Origin: VHCN01 sp964589935
GTDB taxonomy: Bacteria; Verrucomicrobiota; Verrucomicrobiia; Limisphaerales; VHCN01
Length of the DNA: 64,000 bases
NCBI GenBank assembly: GCA_964589935.1
Contig: CAZPVD010000002.1
Location: forward strand, 1 to 64,000
Direction of reading: 5' to 3'
Shown piece after piece: positions 1 through 8,812 of this stretch. Every line of letters begins with the position of its first letter. Within the stretch, counting starts at the first letter, position 1. Below the pieces are notes generated by a model. The model did not search any database, had not been told where the DNA came from, and worked only from the letters and a program-made list of their open reading frames with translations. The position numbers and the translations under genes were made by a program.

Positions 1-819
1 CTCGAAGTCGGGCGGCGTGATCCAGTTGTTGTGGAAGTTGATGCTCATGCCGTTGTCGAAATCCACGCGCACCTGCACGGCGTCGTAGGCGTTGATGCCG
101 TCGCGCACCAGGCGCTTCTTCTGGCCGACGGCGGTGAGCGAGACGGGCTTCGATTTGTAGTAGGAAAAAATCAGATCGGTCCAATGCGGGCCGACGTAGC
201 TGAAAGGGTCGGACAATTCGACCCACTTGAAGGTGTTGGTGCTGACTTCGAGCGGCTCTTCAAGGAACGCGGTGCCGTAGAGCGGCGTGCCGATGCGTCT
301 CTGGATGTCGTCGCGGATGCGCAGGTGATCGGGGTCGTAACGCTTGTGCATGTCCACGGCGACGATGCGGTTCTTCGCGCGCGCGGCCTCGATGATCTGG
401 TCGGCCTCGTGAGTCGTGAGGCACATAGGCTTCTCGGTGAGAACGTGGACGCCCTTCGCCAGCGCGGCGAGAATGGGGTGCGTGTGCAGATGGTCCGGCG
501 TGGCGACGGCCAGCACGTCGAGGTCGGGAAAATCGCGGAGGATGTCGTGCCACGGCTCGTCGCCGAAGTAGCACTTGGGCGAATGGCCGGTCCATTCCTT
601 GAACGCGGCGGCGGATTTCTCAGCGGATTTTTGCGAGCGCGTGGCGACGGCCACGAGGTCGAACTTCACCGGCGCGAGGTCGCGGTTGAACTTGTCGAGC
701 CCGACGCGCGCGAGCTGGCCGGCGATGCCGAAGCGCTGGAGGTCGGCGTAGGCGCGGAGGTGGACGTCGCCGCCAAACATGCCGGCGCCGACGAGGGCGA
801 TTTTGATCGTGGGTTCCAT
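1..819 (-). CDS. Gfo/Idh/MocA family oxidoreductase, 3' end outside window
   Basis: The frame reads from ATG at 819 to the window edge without a stop (273 codons), so the C-terminus is missing. The N-terminus has the Rossmann nucleotide-binding motif GAGMFG at residues 11-16. The family hallmark EKP occurs at residues 129-131 within HVLTEKPMCL, followed by a segment with HKRY that fits the C-terminal substrate domain. Family members are NAD(P)-dependent dehydrogenases of sugars, inositols and related compounds, but the substrate cannot be told from sequence. It lies beside a sulfatase on the same strand, which suggests carbohydrate catabolism. Confidence 0.85.
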   Translation of the reverse strand, partial: MEPTIKIALVGAGMFGGDVHLRAYADLQRFGIAGQLARVGLDKFNRDLAPVKFDLVAVATRSQKSAEKSAAAFKEWTGHSPKCYFGDEPWHDILRDFPDLDVLAVATPDHLHTHPILAALAKGVHVLTEKPMCLTTHEADQIIEAARAKNRIVAVDMHKRYDPDHLRIRDDIQRRIGTPLYGTAFLEEPLEVSTNTFKWVELSDPFSYVGPHWTDLIFSYYKSKPVSLTAVGQKKRLVRDGINAYDAVQVRVDFDNGMSINFHNNWITPPDFE

Positions 820-920
820 GAGAGTGTCGCTTGAGTTTTGTAGCGGCAGATGATGCCACCCGCTCCGCGGTTCGTCACGGCTTCAGATACTTTTGTGCAG
901 CGACGAACCTCGCCGTTGAA

Positions 921-2318
921 TCAGTAGTCGCGGAACGGCCCGCGTGGCTCGCTCGCGTCCATTTCCTTGCGCCACGCATCGAAGCGCGCCTTCACCGTCG
1001 CCAGCACGTCGGGCTTTTCCTTCGACAAATCCTTCGACTCGCCCAAATCAGCCGCGAGATCGAACAGGCCGCCGCCTTTCTCAGACTCGACCCATTTCCA
1101 GTTGCCGACGCGCGCGGCCTTGTCACCACGGCGCTGCCAGAACATTTCGCTGCGGGGAGACTTCTTCTCACCTCGCAGCACTGGCGTCATGTCGAAGCCG
1201 TCGAGTTTCACGGCGTGCGGCGGCTGCGCTCCGGTCGCGGCAAGGATCGTCGGGAACAATTCGAGCGACGTGAGGAACTCATCCGTGACTTTGCCTGCCG
1301 GAAGTTTTCCCGGCCAGCGCGCGATGAACGGCACACGCAAGCCGCCCTCCCACATCAAACCTTTGGCGCCCTTGAGCGGCGCGTTGCCGCCGTTGCCCCC
1401 GCCGCCGTTGTCGGACATGAACATCACGAGCGTGTCCTTTTCCGTGCCGGCCTCGCGGAGCGCGGCGAGGATTTCGCCGATGGCCTCGTCCATGCACGTG
1501 ACCGCGCCGTAGTAGCGCGCGAGTTTCTCCGGCACGCCTTTCGCAAGATAGGGAGCGACGTATTTCTCCGGGGCCTGCACACCCTGCGTGGCGGTCTTTT
1601 CGCCGGGCGCCGACGCGAACGACGACGCGCTGTGCGGCGCGTTGAACGCGAGGTAGAGCATCCACGGCCTGGTCTTGTTCTCGCCGATGAAGCGCAGCGC
1701 CTCGCGCTTGAAGATGTCGGTCGTGTAAGTTCCTTTGTCCACCTCGGTGCGTTCGTTGCCGCGGAAGAGCGACGGCACGCCGTAACGCTCGTGCGTGTAG
1801 TAATCAATGCCGTTGTTGCCGTGGCCGTAGAAAAAATCAAAGCCGCGCTGAAGCGGCAGGAAGCGTTTTGCCTGTCCCATGTCCCATTTGCCGATGACGC
1901 CGGTCGCGTAACCGGCCTGCTTCAACGCGTCGCCGATGGTTTTTTCGCGCACGTCGAGGCCGAGCGTCATTTCGGGTGACACGGCGTATTCCTCCGGCGT
2001 GAAGCGGTGGCCGTAGTTGATCATGTCATTGCGGACCATGTCGTAGAGGCCGTTGCGCTGCGGATAGCGGCCGGTGAGGATGCTGCCGCGCGACGGCGTG
2101 CATGCGGGCCACGTCACGTAGAAGCTCGTCGCGCGCACGCCCGCCGCGGCGAGCCGGTCGAGGTTCGGCGTCTGCACCGGTTTGGTGCCGATGCAACTGA
2201 GATCGGGATAACCCTGGTCATCGCTGAGGATGAACAGGACGTTCGGCCTGCGAGCCGCATGGGCGCACCATGAAAGAAGCAGAACGCAGAGCACGGCGAG
2301 AACACGGCGCGAGAGCAT
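921..2318 (-). CDS. secreted arylsulfatase-type sulfatase
   Basis: This 465-residue protein has an N-terminal signal peptide (about residues 1-22) and the alkaline-phosphatase-fold sulfatase layout: PNVLFILSDDQG with metal-binding Asp33/Asp34, then CTPSR at 73-77. Cys73 is the residue normally converted to formylglycine. MSDNGGG and WEGGLRVP blocks follow. It probably removes sulfate esters from polysaccharides outside the cytoplasm. One oddity is that the usual GKWHLG motif reads GKWDMG (residues 143-148), so the catalytic-site His is replaced by Asp. An AraC regulator is transcribed divergently just upstream and may control it. Confidence 0.9.
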   Translation of the reverse strand: MLSRRVLAVLCVLLLSWCAHAARRPNVLFILSDDQGYPDLSCIGTKPVQTPNLDRLAAAGVRATSFYVTWPACTPSRGSILTGRYPQRNGLYDMVRNDMINYGHRFTPEEYAVSPEMTLGLDVREKTIGDALKQAGYATGVIGKWDMGQAKRFLPLQRGFDFFYGHGNNGIDYYTHERYGVPSLFRGNERTEVDKGTYTTDIFKREALRFIGENKTRPWMLYLAFNAPHSASSFASAPGEKTATQGVQAPEKYVAPYLAKGVPEKLARYYGAVTCMDEAIGEILAALREAGTEKDTLVMFMSDNGGGGNGGNAPLKGAKGLMWEGGLRVPFIARWPGKLPAGKVTDEFLTSLELFPTILAATGAQPPHAVKLDGFDMTPVLRGEKKSPRSEMFWQRRGDKAARVGNWKWVESEKGGGLFDLAADLGESKDLSKEKPDVLATVKARFDAWRKEMDASEPRGPFRDY

Positions 2319-2419
2319 GATTGATGATGGTTCGCCGCCGTCGCGGACGTAAAGAGAAAATCGGACGAACCGTGGCGCTATTGGAACCGCCGTTCGATTG
2401 CAATATCATCCGGCCCGCT

Positions 2420-3289
2420 GTGAAACCGGTCTTCGAGAAAACGCCGCGGCGTCAGTGGGAATCCTTCCACTGCGAAGTGGTGCGGGGTTCGAGCTACAAC
2501 GCGACGTGGCATTTTCACCCGGAGTTGCAGCTCACGCTCGTGCTCAAGAGCAGCGGCTACCGGCTCGTCGGCGACAAGATCACGCCGCTCAAACCGGGCG
2601 ACCTCGTGCTCGTCGGCGCAAACCTCCCGCACGTGTGGCAGCAGGATGAGTCCCGCGGCCGCTCGCGGCGCGCGGTCCACGCGATTGTCGTGCGCTTCCT
2701 CGACACGTTTCTGGGCCGCGATATTTTTGAAACGCCCGAGATGGAGCCGGTGCGGAAACTGTTCAAACGTGCAGCACGCGGATTAGAAATCACCGGCCGA
2801 ACCCGCGAGGCCGTTGCGGGCCGCATGGAAAAACTTCCGCATTGCCGCGGCCTGTCGCGCATCAGCGAATTGCTCGGCATTCTCGATCTGCTCGCGCAGT
2901 CGCGCGAATTGCGCCCCATCGCCAGCGCCGGCTTTGTGCCGAGCCTGTCCAGCGACGATCAGGGGCGGATGCAGCGCGTGACAGACTACATCCACGCGCA
3001 TCTCGCCGATGCGATTGACCGCGCCGCCGTCGCGCGCGAGGCGCATCTGAGCGCGGGCGCCTTCAGTCGCTTCTTCAAATTGCGGACTGGAAAAACCCTG
3101 CCCGAATACGTCAACGAACTCCGTGTGGGCCGCGCTTGCCGGCTGCTCGTGGAGGAGGACTCGAAGGTCACCGATGTCGCGCTCGAATGCGGCTTCCGCA
3201 ATCTGGCGAACTTCAACCGCCGCTTCCGCGCGATCACAAAACTGCCTCCTCGCGAATACCGGCGGCAGTTCCGGCAGAACGCGACGTGA
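2420..3289 (+). CDS. AraC family transcriptional regulator with N-terminal cupin
   Basis: The protein has an N-terminal cupin-like sensor (WHFHPELQLTLVL, then KPGDLVLVGANLPHVW) and a C-terminal double helix-turn-helix ending VTDVALECGFRNLANFNRRF and LPPREYRRQF, typical of AraC/XylS regulators. I chose the GTG at 2420 (289 residues, starting VKPVFEK). The frame stays open to an ATG at 2321, but that would leave only two bases before the start of the divergent sulfatase gene and adds an arginine-rich leader. It most likely senses a sugar and regulates the divergent sulfatase or neighbouring amino-sugar genes. Confidence 0.85.
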   Translation: MKPVFEKTPRRQWESFHCEVVRGSSYNATWHFHPELQLTLVLKSSGYRLVGDKITPLKPGDLVLVGANLPHVWQQDESRGRSRRAVHAIVVRFLDTFLGRDIFETPEMEPVRKLFKRAARGLEITGRTREAVAGRMEKLPHCRGLSRISELLGILDLLAQSRELRPIASAGFVPSLSSDDQGRMQRVTDYIHAHLADAIDRAAVAREAHLSAGAFSRFFKLRTGKTLPEYVNELRVGRACRLLVEEDSKVTDVALECGFRNLANFNRRFRAITKLPPREYRRQFRQNAT

Positions 3290-3298
3290 TGGTGCGGT

Positions 3299-4084
3299 TC
3301 AGCGAAGATCCTCCCACTCCGGCTCGTTCTGAAAAATCCAGCGGTAGTAATCCGCACCCTGAAGTTTGCCTGCGGCGGCTTCATCCACGACAACAGTGCA
3401 GCGCGCGTGAAGCTGGAGCGCTGTGGCGGAAATCATCGCGGTGATCGGCCCCTCGACAGCCTTCGCCAAAATGTCCGCCTTGCTCGCGCCGGTGGCGAGC
3501 AAAAGGCAGCGTCGGCTTTCGAGGATTGTGCCCACGCCCATCGTGACGGCGCGGCGCGGGACCTTTTCTTCCCCGCCAAAGAGCGGCGCGTTTTGCGCGC
3601 GTGTTGCCGGAGCCAGGGCCTTCACGCGCGTTCGCGAGTGGAGGGCGGAAAGCGGCTCGTTGAAGCCGATGTGCCCGGCGCGGCCGATGCCGAGAAGCTG
3701 GAGGTCAATGCCGCCGCACTTGCGGATGGTTTGTTCGTAGCGCGCGCATTCGGCATCAAGGTCGGCGGCGGTGCCGTTGGGGAGGTAGGTGTTGCGCGGA
3801 TCAATCTCGATCTGCCGGAACAAGTGCTCGTTCATGTAGTGGCGATACGAGTGCGGGTCGTCCGCGGCGAGGCCGACATATTCGTCGAGATTGAACGTGC
3901 GGCAGAGCGAGAAATCGAGGCCGTCCTCGCGGTGCATGCGCACGAGGCGGTTGTAAACGGACTCCATTGTGCGCCCGGTCGCGAGGCCGAGCACGAGCTG
4001 CGGATGGGCGCGAAGTTCGCGCGCGATGATGCGCGCCACGAGATCCGCAGCGGCATCAGCGTCAGGTCGAATGATGACTTCCAC
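3299..4084 (-). CDS. nagB: glucosamine-6-phosphate deaminase
   Basis: The 261-residue protein matches the NagB family length. It has the phosphate-binding ATGRTMESVY, the active-site FNLDEYVGL, and the signature GIGRAGHIGFNEP with the catalytic His. It converts glucosamine-6-phosphate to fructose-6-phosphate and ammonia in the cytoplasm. The gene is convergent with the AraC gene, with 9 bases between them. A nagA homologue lies 2.6 kb away on the opposite strand, so the region as a whole supports amino-sugar use. Confidence 0.92.
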   Translation of the reverse strand: MEVIIRPDADAAADLVARIIARELRAHPQLVLGLATGRTMESVYNRLVRMHREDGLDFSLCRTFNLDEYVGLAADDPHSYRHYMNEHLFRQIEIDPRNTYLPNGTAADLDAECARYEQTIRKCGGIDLQLLGIGRAGHIGFNEPLSALHSRTRVKALAPATRAQNAPLFGGEEKVPRRAVTMGVGTILESRRCLLLATGASKADILAKAVEGPITAMISATALQLHARCTVVVDEAAAGKLQGADYYRWIFQNEPEWEDLR

Positions 4085-4095
4085 AGCAAGGATTC

Positions 4096-4125
4096 AACCA
4101 CGAATGGGCACAGATGAACACGAAG
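4096..4125. repeat. short intergenic repeat of the ACCACGAATGG / GAACACGAA type
   Basis: The spacer upstream of nagB reads ACCACGAATGG, then CACAGATGAACACGAA, a quasi-repeated purine-rich word series. From memory, similar series recur between genes in many Verrucomicrobia and related genomes; that recall is not tested here. It encodes nothing recognisable. Confidence 0.5.
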
Positions 4126-4204
4126 AAGAGAAGGTGGTTCGGTTCGCGCTGCGGCCCGAACGTCTCGCAGCGCGAGTCGTTCCACCTGTGGAATGAGCCG
4201 TTCG

Positions 4205-4237
4205 CCCTCACCCCGGCCCGCTCCCGCTGGGAGAGGG
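4205..4237. repeat. intergenic inverted repeat of the CCCTCACCCCGGCC / GGGAGAGGG type
   Basis: The pyrimidine-rich arm CCCTCACCCCGG with CGCTCCCGC is followed by GGGAGAGGG, so the 3' part can fold back on the 5' part. Together with 4096-4125 it fills the 168-base spacer between two minus-strand genes. No promoter or small gene was recognised there. Confidence 0.45.
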
Positions 4238-4252
4238 AACCATTTGGCTGCG

Positions 4253-5326
4253 TCAAGGCAGGCCGAACTCTTTTTTGTTCTGCTCGAAGGAGACGAGAAC
4301 GGGACGGTCAGGAAGTTTGGCTTTGAGCAATGCCTGTTCATCCACACCTGCCGTGAGAGGCAACGCGACTTGGCCGCCTTCGGCGGCGCTGCGTTGGAGC
4401 GCGAGCATGATTTCAGCGCCGAGACAAGCGTGGTCGAAGTTGCACGAGTGGACCTTCTTATCGTCGTCGAGCCAGTCCGCCATTTCCTGAATGTAGGGCG
4501 GCATGTCGTTCTCGTAGTTCATCACGCCTTCGCCGCTTTCCGAGCCGCGACTTTTGGTGACCGCGCGCCATCCGCCGTTAGTGAGCACTTCGACGAAGCC
4601 CTCGGTGCCTTGCGCGCCCATGCGGTTCTTGCCCCACCAGCGCGGCACGTCAGGCTGGTCGGGCGCGCCCGCGCCGCATTCGTAGATGCCGCGCACGCCG
4701 TTCGCGAACTGCACGAAGCCCGCGATGTAATCAGGCGATGGATGATTGTCGGCGAGCTTGTGCCGGCCCGCTGCCTGCGCCATCGCCCACGTCGCGGGGG
4801 TGTAGTTGTTGAACCAGCACGTGTAGTCAATCAGGTGCGAAAGCATGTGGACCATCCAGCCGGTCGCCGCGCCATAGACAGTGTGGACGCGGCCGAGCGC
4901 GCCGCTCGCGGCGATCTCCTTGGCCTTGCGATAATGCGCACCGTAACGGTGCTGGTGGCTCACAACGGCCTTCACGCCCGCGCCGCGGATGAGGTCGCGC
5001 ACGGTGAACAACTCGGCACTCGTGAGCGTGACAGGTTTCTCGAAGGCGATGAGCTTTGCGCCTGCCTCGATGCCCGCACGGATCATCGGCGCGCGGAGGT
5101 TCGGCAGCGTGCAGAAGCAGAACACGTCGGGGCGCACTTCCTTGGCGAGCGCGGCCACGTCCGTGCCCTTGGCGGGATTGCCGAGCTTGGGCGCGGCATC
5201 ATCGAGCCGCTTTTGGTCAATGTCGCAGATGCCGGCGACCTGGAAGCGCGGGTTGGCGTTGAAGGTGGTGGCGTGGTGCATGCCGCGCTTACCCATGCCG
5301 GCGACGAGGACGCGATAGGTTTTCAT
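4253..5326 (-). CDS. Gfo/Idh/MocA family oxidoreductase
   Basis: ATG at 5326 gives 357 residues beginning MKTYRVLVAGMGKRG, with a glycine-rich nucleotide-binding turn (GMGKRG). The family motif EKP follows about 95 residues in (LIAFEKPVTLTS), then a Rossmann-distal domain with SHQHRYG. An upstream in-frame start at 5398 would add a low-complexity leader and is less likely. It probably oxidises or reduces a sugar with NAD(P). The gene precedes nagB on the same strand and follows the DegT gene, so it may act on amino or nucleotide sugars; the substrate is unknown. Confidence 0.85.
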   Translation of the reverse strand: MKTYRVLVAGMGKRGMHHATTFNANPRFQVAGICDIDQKRLDDAAPKLGNPAKGTDVAALAKEVRPDVFCFCTLPNLRAPMIRAGIEAGAKLIAFEKPVTLTSAELFTVRDLIRGAGVKAVVSHQHRYGAHYRKAKEIAASGALGRVHTVYGAATGWMVHMLSHLIDYTCWFNNYTPATWAMAQAAGRHKLADNHPSPDYIAGFVQFANGVRGIYECGAGAPDQPDVPRWWGKNRMGAQGTEGFVEVLTNGGWRAVTKSRGSESGEGVMNYENDMPPYIQEMADWLDDDKKVHSCNFDHACLGAEIMLALQRSAAEGGQVALPLTAGVDEQALLKAKLPDRPVLVSFEQNKKEFGLP

Positions 5327-5413
5327 TGAGGTTGTGTGGTAACGAGTCGTGAAGTGACGAAGGCTGGGATGTGAATCATTCGCTTCACTGTCTGGCACTC
5401 GATTCGCCGCGTG

Positions 5414-6538
5414 TCATCCCTGCGCCTTGTCCCACTCGACGCACTTCGCGATGACGTAGTCCACTTCAACATCGGTCAGTTCGGGGAACATCGGCAGCGA
5501 AATGCAGCTTGCGGCATTGCGCTCGGCGTTCGCCACGGAGCCAACGATGCGCGCGCCCTTGCCCCACGGATAGCCCGCCTGCTGATGGATCGCGATGGAG
5601 TAGTGCGTCTTGGCATCCACGCCCGCGTCGTTGAGAAACTTCAGGAAACCTTCGCGCTTGGCCGCGTCCTTCGTCTCGATGGCGTAGAGGTGGAACACGT
5701 GCCGATAGCCGGGTAACTCGACGGGCAGCGTGAAATTCTTCGCGCCCTGCAAACCCGCGGTGTAGCGGGCGGCCCATTTGCGGCGGTTGTCGTTCCACGC
5801 GTCAATGTGTTTGAGCTTCGCGCTGAGCACGCCGGCGTGCAGATCGTCGAGGCGGCTGTTGAAGCCGTAGCTGTGGACGTTGCGCGCGGTCGAGCCGTGA
5901 TTGCGGAGCCGGCGCACCGCCGCGTCCACCGCGGCGTTGTTCGTCGTGAGCGCGCCGCCGTCGCCAAACGTGCCGAGGTTTTTCTGGATGATGAAGCTCG
6001 TCGTCGCCACGTCGCTGAGTTCGCCAACCTTGAAGCCCGGTCCGCTGGAGCCGATGCCCTGCGCGTTGTCCTCGATCAATTTCAGCCCGTGTTTGTCAGT
6101 GATTTTCTTGATCGCGTTCATGTCCGCGCACTGGCCATAGAGATGCACGGGAATGATCGCCTTCGTCTTCGGCGTGATGGCAGCCTCGATCTTGGTCGGA
6201 TCAATGCACTTCGTGCGCGGGTCGCAATCCACGAAGACAGCGGTCGCACCGGCGATCCAGATGGCCTCGGCAGTCGCGAAGAACGTGTTCGGATGCGTGA
6301 TGACCTCGTCGCCCGGCCCGATGCCCAGCGCCATAAGCGAGAGCCAGATTGCATCCGTGCCGTTGCCGACGCCGACAGCGAACTTGCTGCCATGATAGGC
6401 GGCGAGTTCACCCTCGAACTGCTTGAGCATCGGTCCTTGCACGTAATTCGCGCTGAGGAGCACCTTCTGGATGTTGGCGTCAATCTCCGCCTTGATGTTG
6501 TTATATTGCCGGACGTGTCCGTAGAATTCGACTTTCAT
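5414..6538 (-). CDS. DegT/DnrJ/EryC1/StrS family PLP-dependent sugar aminotransferase
   Basis: The 374-residue protein shows the family layout: GNGTDAIWLSLMALGIGPGD, then HLYGQ, the cofactor-binding LIEDNAQGIGS, and the PLP-lysine segment IIQKNLGTFGDGGAL. Such enzymes transaminate keto-sugars, often nucleotide-linked, for surface glycans or modified sugars. It lies 87 bases upstream of the Gfo/Idh gene on the same strand. An aminotransferase with an oxidoreductase is a common pair for making amino sugars, so a biosynthetic role is possible although nagA/nagB nearby suggest catabolism. Confidence 0.88.
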   Translation of the reverse strand: MKVEFYGHVRQYNNIKAEIDANIQKVLLSANYVQGPMLKQFEGELAAYHGSKFAVGVGNGTDAIWLSLMALGIGPGDEVITHPNTFFATAEAIWIAGATAVFVDCDPRTKCIDPTKIEAAITPKTKAIIPVHLYGQCADMNAIKKITDKHGLKLIEDNAQGIGSSGPGFKVGELSDVATTSFIIQKNLGTFGDGGALTTNNAAVDAAVRRLRNHGSTARNVHSYGFNSRLDDLHAGVLSAKLKHIDAWNDNRRKWAARYTAGLQGAKNFTLPVELPGYRHVFHLYAIETKDAAKREGFLKFLNDAGVDAKTHYSIAIHQQAGYPWGKGARIVGSVANAERNAASCISLPMFPELTDVEVDYVIAKCVEWDKAQG

Positions 6539-6654
6539 AGTGATGTGGCGGGATAGCTAGCCGCAGCCAGTCACGGCTGACAAGGACTTTCATCGGGATT
6601 CATACTGCGAACAAATTCCTTGAACTCGCCGCGCAAGCCCGCCGAAATGCCCGC

Positions 6655-7803
6655 ATGAACCACGGCGAACTCCACGCATGGCATTATGCCACCCGCGAAC
6701 CGGTCTGCCTGCGCTGGCGCGACGGCCGCGTCGCATCGCTTGAATCCAGCAGCGCGAAGCCGCCGGAGAATCTCTGGCTCGCGCCCGCGCTCTTCGACCC
6801 GCAGGTCAACGGCTACGGCGGCGTGGACTTCCAGCAGGACGCGCTGACGCACGAGCAGCTTCTCTCCGCGGCACGGCAGCTTCGCCGCGACGGCTGCGCG
6901 CGCATCCTCTACACGCTCATTACGGACGAATGGCCGAAGCTCCTCGCGCGCGTGAAACACGTGCAAAATCTTCGCGCGCAAAATGCAGAGTTGCGACATG
7001 CGTTCGCGGGCTTCCACATCGAGGGGCCGTTTCTCTCGGCCGAGCCGGGCTTCAAAGGCGCGCACAACGCCGCCGTCATGCGCGACGCAACGCCTGCCGA
7101 CATTCAAGAACTCCGCGCCGCAGCCGGCAGCGACCCCGTGCTGCTCACGCTCGCGCCCGAACGCAACGGCGCGCTCGACACCATCCGCGCCGCGACCGCG
7201 CTCGGCATGAAGGTAAGCCTCGGCCACACGAACGCCTCCGCCGATGTGATGCGCGCGGCCGTGGCCGCGGGCGCGACGGGTTTCACGCACCTCGGCAACG
7301 CGCTGCCACAGCAGCTCGACCGACACGACAACGTCCTCTGGCGCGTGTTCGACACGCCGGGCCTCGTCGCTGGAATCATCCCGGACACAATTCACGTCTC
7401 GCCGATGCTGTTTCGCACGATGCACCGCGCGCTTCACCCCGACCAAATTTATTACACGACCGACGCGATGTCCGCCGCAGGCGCGCCGCCGGGCCGCTAC
7501 ACGATTGGAGCGATGGAACTGGAAGTCGGCGCGGACCAAATCGTCCGTCAACCGAGCAAAACAAATTTCGCCGGCTCGGCGTTGAAGCCCATCGAGGGAA
7601 TCTTCCGCGCCGCAAAGATGCTCGGCCGCGACTGGCAGGATGTGTGGGACCACTTCTCCGCGCGGCCCGCCGCGTTGATGGGATTGCCTTCGCCGCTCGC
7701 ACAAGGCGAGCCGGCAGATTTTTGTGTGATGCAATTCGGTGAAGAGAAGCAGCTCTCTTCTTTGCGGGTTTATGTTTGCGGAGAAGCGCCGGAAACGGTT
7801 TGA
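6655..7803 (+). CDS. nagA: N-acetylglucosamine-6-phosphate deacetylase
   Basis: This 382-residue amidohydrolase carries FDPQVNGYGGVDF, the Q-x-N variant of the metal motif used by E. coli-type NagA, then GFHIEGPF (metal Glu), SLGHT and FTHLGNA (metal His residues), and TDAMSAAG with the catalytic Asp. It removes the acetyl group from N-acetylglucosamine-6-phosphate, giving the substrate of NagB. It is divergent from the DegT gene and 12 bases upstream of the MoxR gene, so read-through is possible. Confidence 0.9.
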   Translation: MNHGELHAWHYATREPVCLRWRDGRVASLESSSAKPPENLWLAPALFDPQVNGYGGVDFQQDALTHEQLLSAARQLRRDGCARILYTLITDEWPKLLARVKHVQNLRAQNAELRHAFAGFHIEGPFLSAEPGFKGAHNAAVMRDATPADIQELRAAAGSDPVLLTLAPERNGALDTIRAATALGMKVSLGHTNASADVMRAAVAAGATGFTHLGNALPQQLDRHDNVLWRVFDTPGLVAGIIPDTIHVSPMLFRTMHRALHPDQIYYTTDAMSAAGAPPGRYTIGAMELEVGADQIVRQPSKTNFAGSALKPIEGIFRAAKMLGRDWQDVWDHFSARPAALMGLPSPLAQGEPADFCVMQFGEEKQLSSLRVYVCGEAPETV

Positions 7804-7815
7804 TTCCGGCACAGC

Positions 7816-8763
7816 ATGCCCACTGATCTCGCCGCCGCGCGCCAGACGTTTCAAAAAATCGCCGCCAATATCGAGCTGGTGATGCAGGGCCAGACTGCGA
7901 CCATCCGCAAGCTCATGGCCGCGTTCGCCTGCGGCGGGCACGTGCTGCTCGAGGACTTTCCCGGCACGGGCAAGACCACGCTCGCCAAGGTGCTCGCGCG
8001 CTCGATTGACGCGCAGTTCAAGCGCATCCAGTTCACGCCCGACCTACTGCCGAGCGACATCCTCGGCGTATCGATTTTCAACCAGAAGGAGCAGGCGTTC
8101 CGCTTCCATGCAGGCCCGATCTTCACAAACATTTTGCTCGCCGATGAAATCAACCGCGCGTCGCCGCGCACGCAGGCCGCCTTGCTCGAGGCAATGGGTG
8201 AAGGGCAGATTACGGTCGAGGGCGAGCGGCGCCTTCTTGACGACTTGTTCTTCGTCATCGCAACGCAAAACCCGGTCGAGTTCCGCGGCACGTATCCACT
8301 GCCGGAGGCGCAGATGGACCGCTTCGCACTGCAATTCAACCTCGGCTATGTGACACCGAACGAGGAGGTCGCGATCCTCTCCGCGCAGCAACGCGAGCAT
8401 CCGTTGGAAAAAATCACCCCTTGCGTCACCGGCGCGGACGTGACCGCGCTGAAGGAGGCGGTGAAGGACATCCGCATCAGCGGCGAGCTCAAGCGTTACA
8501 TCGTGGATGTCGTTTCCGCGACACGCACCGCGCCGGGCGTGCAGCTCGGCGCAAGCCCGCGAGCATCGCTGTCGTTGATGAAGGTCGCGCAGGCGCTGGC
8601 GCTCTTCGACGGGATGGAGTTTGTCACGCCGGAACACACGCAGGAAATCGCCGTGGCCGTCATCGCACACCGCATGGTCATGGACCCGCAGGCGAAGTTC
8701 AGCGGCGTGACCTCGCGCGGCGTGGTCGAGGAAATCGTGAAAACGACCAAAGTGCCGGCGTGA
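7816..8763 (+). CDS. MoxR family AAA+ ATPase
   Basis: The 315-residue protein has Walker A GTGKTT at residues 50-55, Walker B LLADE with Asp110/Glu111, and the sensor segment FVIATQNPVEFRGTYPLPEAQMDRF. MoxR ATPases act as chaperone-like remodelers, typically with VWA-domain or DUF58 proteins. Here it opens the classic series MoxR, DUF58, transglutaminase, spaced 49 and 8 bases, so the three are probably one operon. Confidence 0.93.
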   Translation: MPTDLAAARQTFQKIAANIELVMQGQTATIRKLMAAFACGGHVLLEDFPGTGKTTLAKVLARSIDAQFKRIQFTPDLLPSDILGVSIFNQKEQAFRFHAGPIFTNILLADEINRASPRTQAALLEAMGEGQITVEGERRLLDDLFFVIATQNPVEFRGTYPLPEAQMDRFALQFNLGYVTPNEEVAILSAQQREHPLEKITPCVTGADVTALKEAVKDIRISGELKRYIVDVVSATRTAPGVQLGASPRASLSLMKVAQALALFDGMEFVTPEHTQEIAVAVIAHRMVMDPQAKFSGVTSRGVVEEIVKTTKVPA

Positions 8764-8812
8764 ACCCAATCGTCCTCGATCCCGCGCGGCCCGACGAGGA
8801 CGAAAACGAGAA

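Noticed and set aside
2321..2419. Upstream ATG as the start of the AraC gene
   Set aside because: It would leave two bases between divergent starts and adds an Arg-rich leader not seen in the family.
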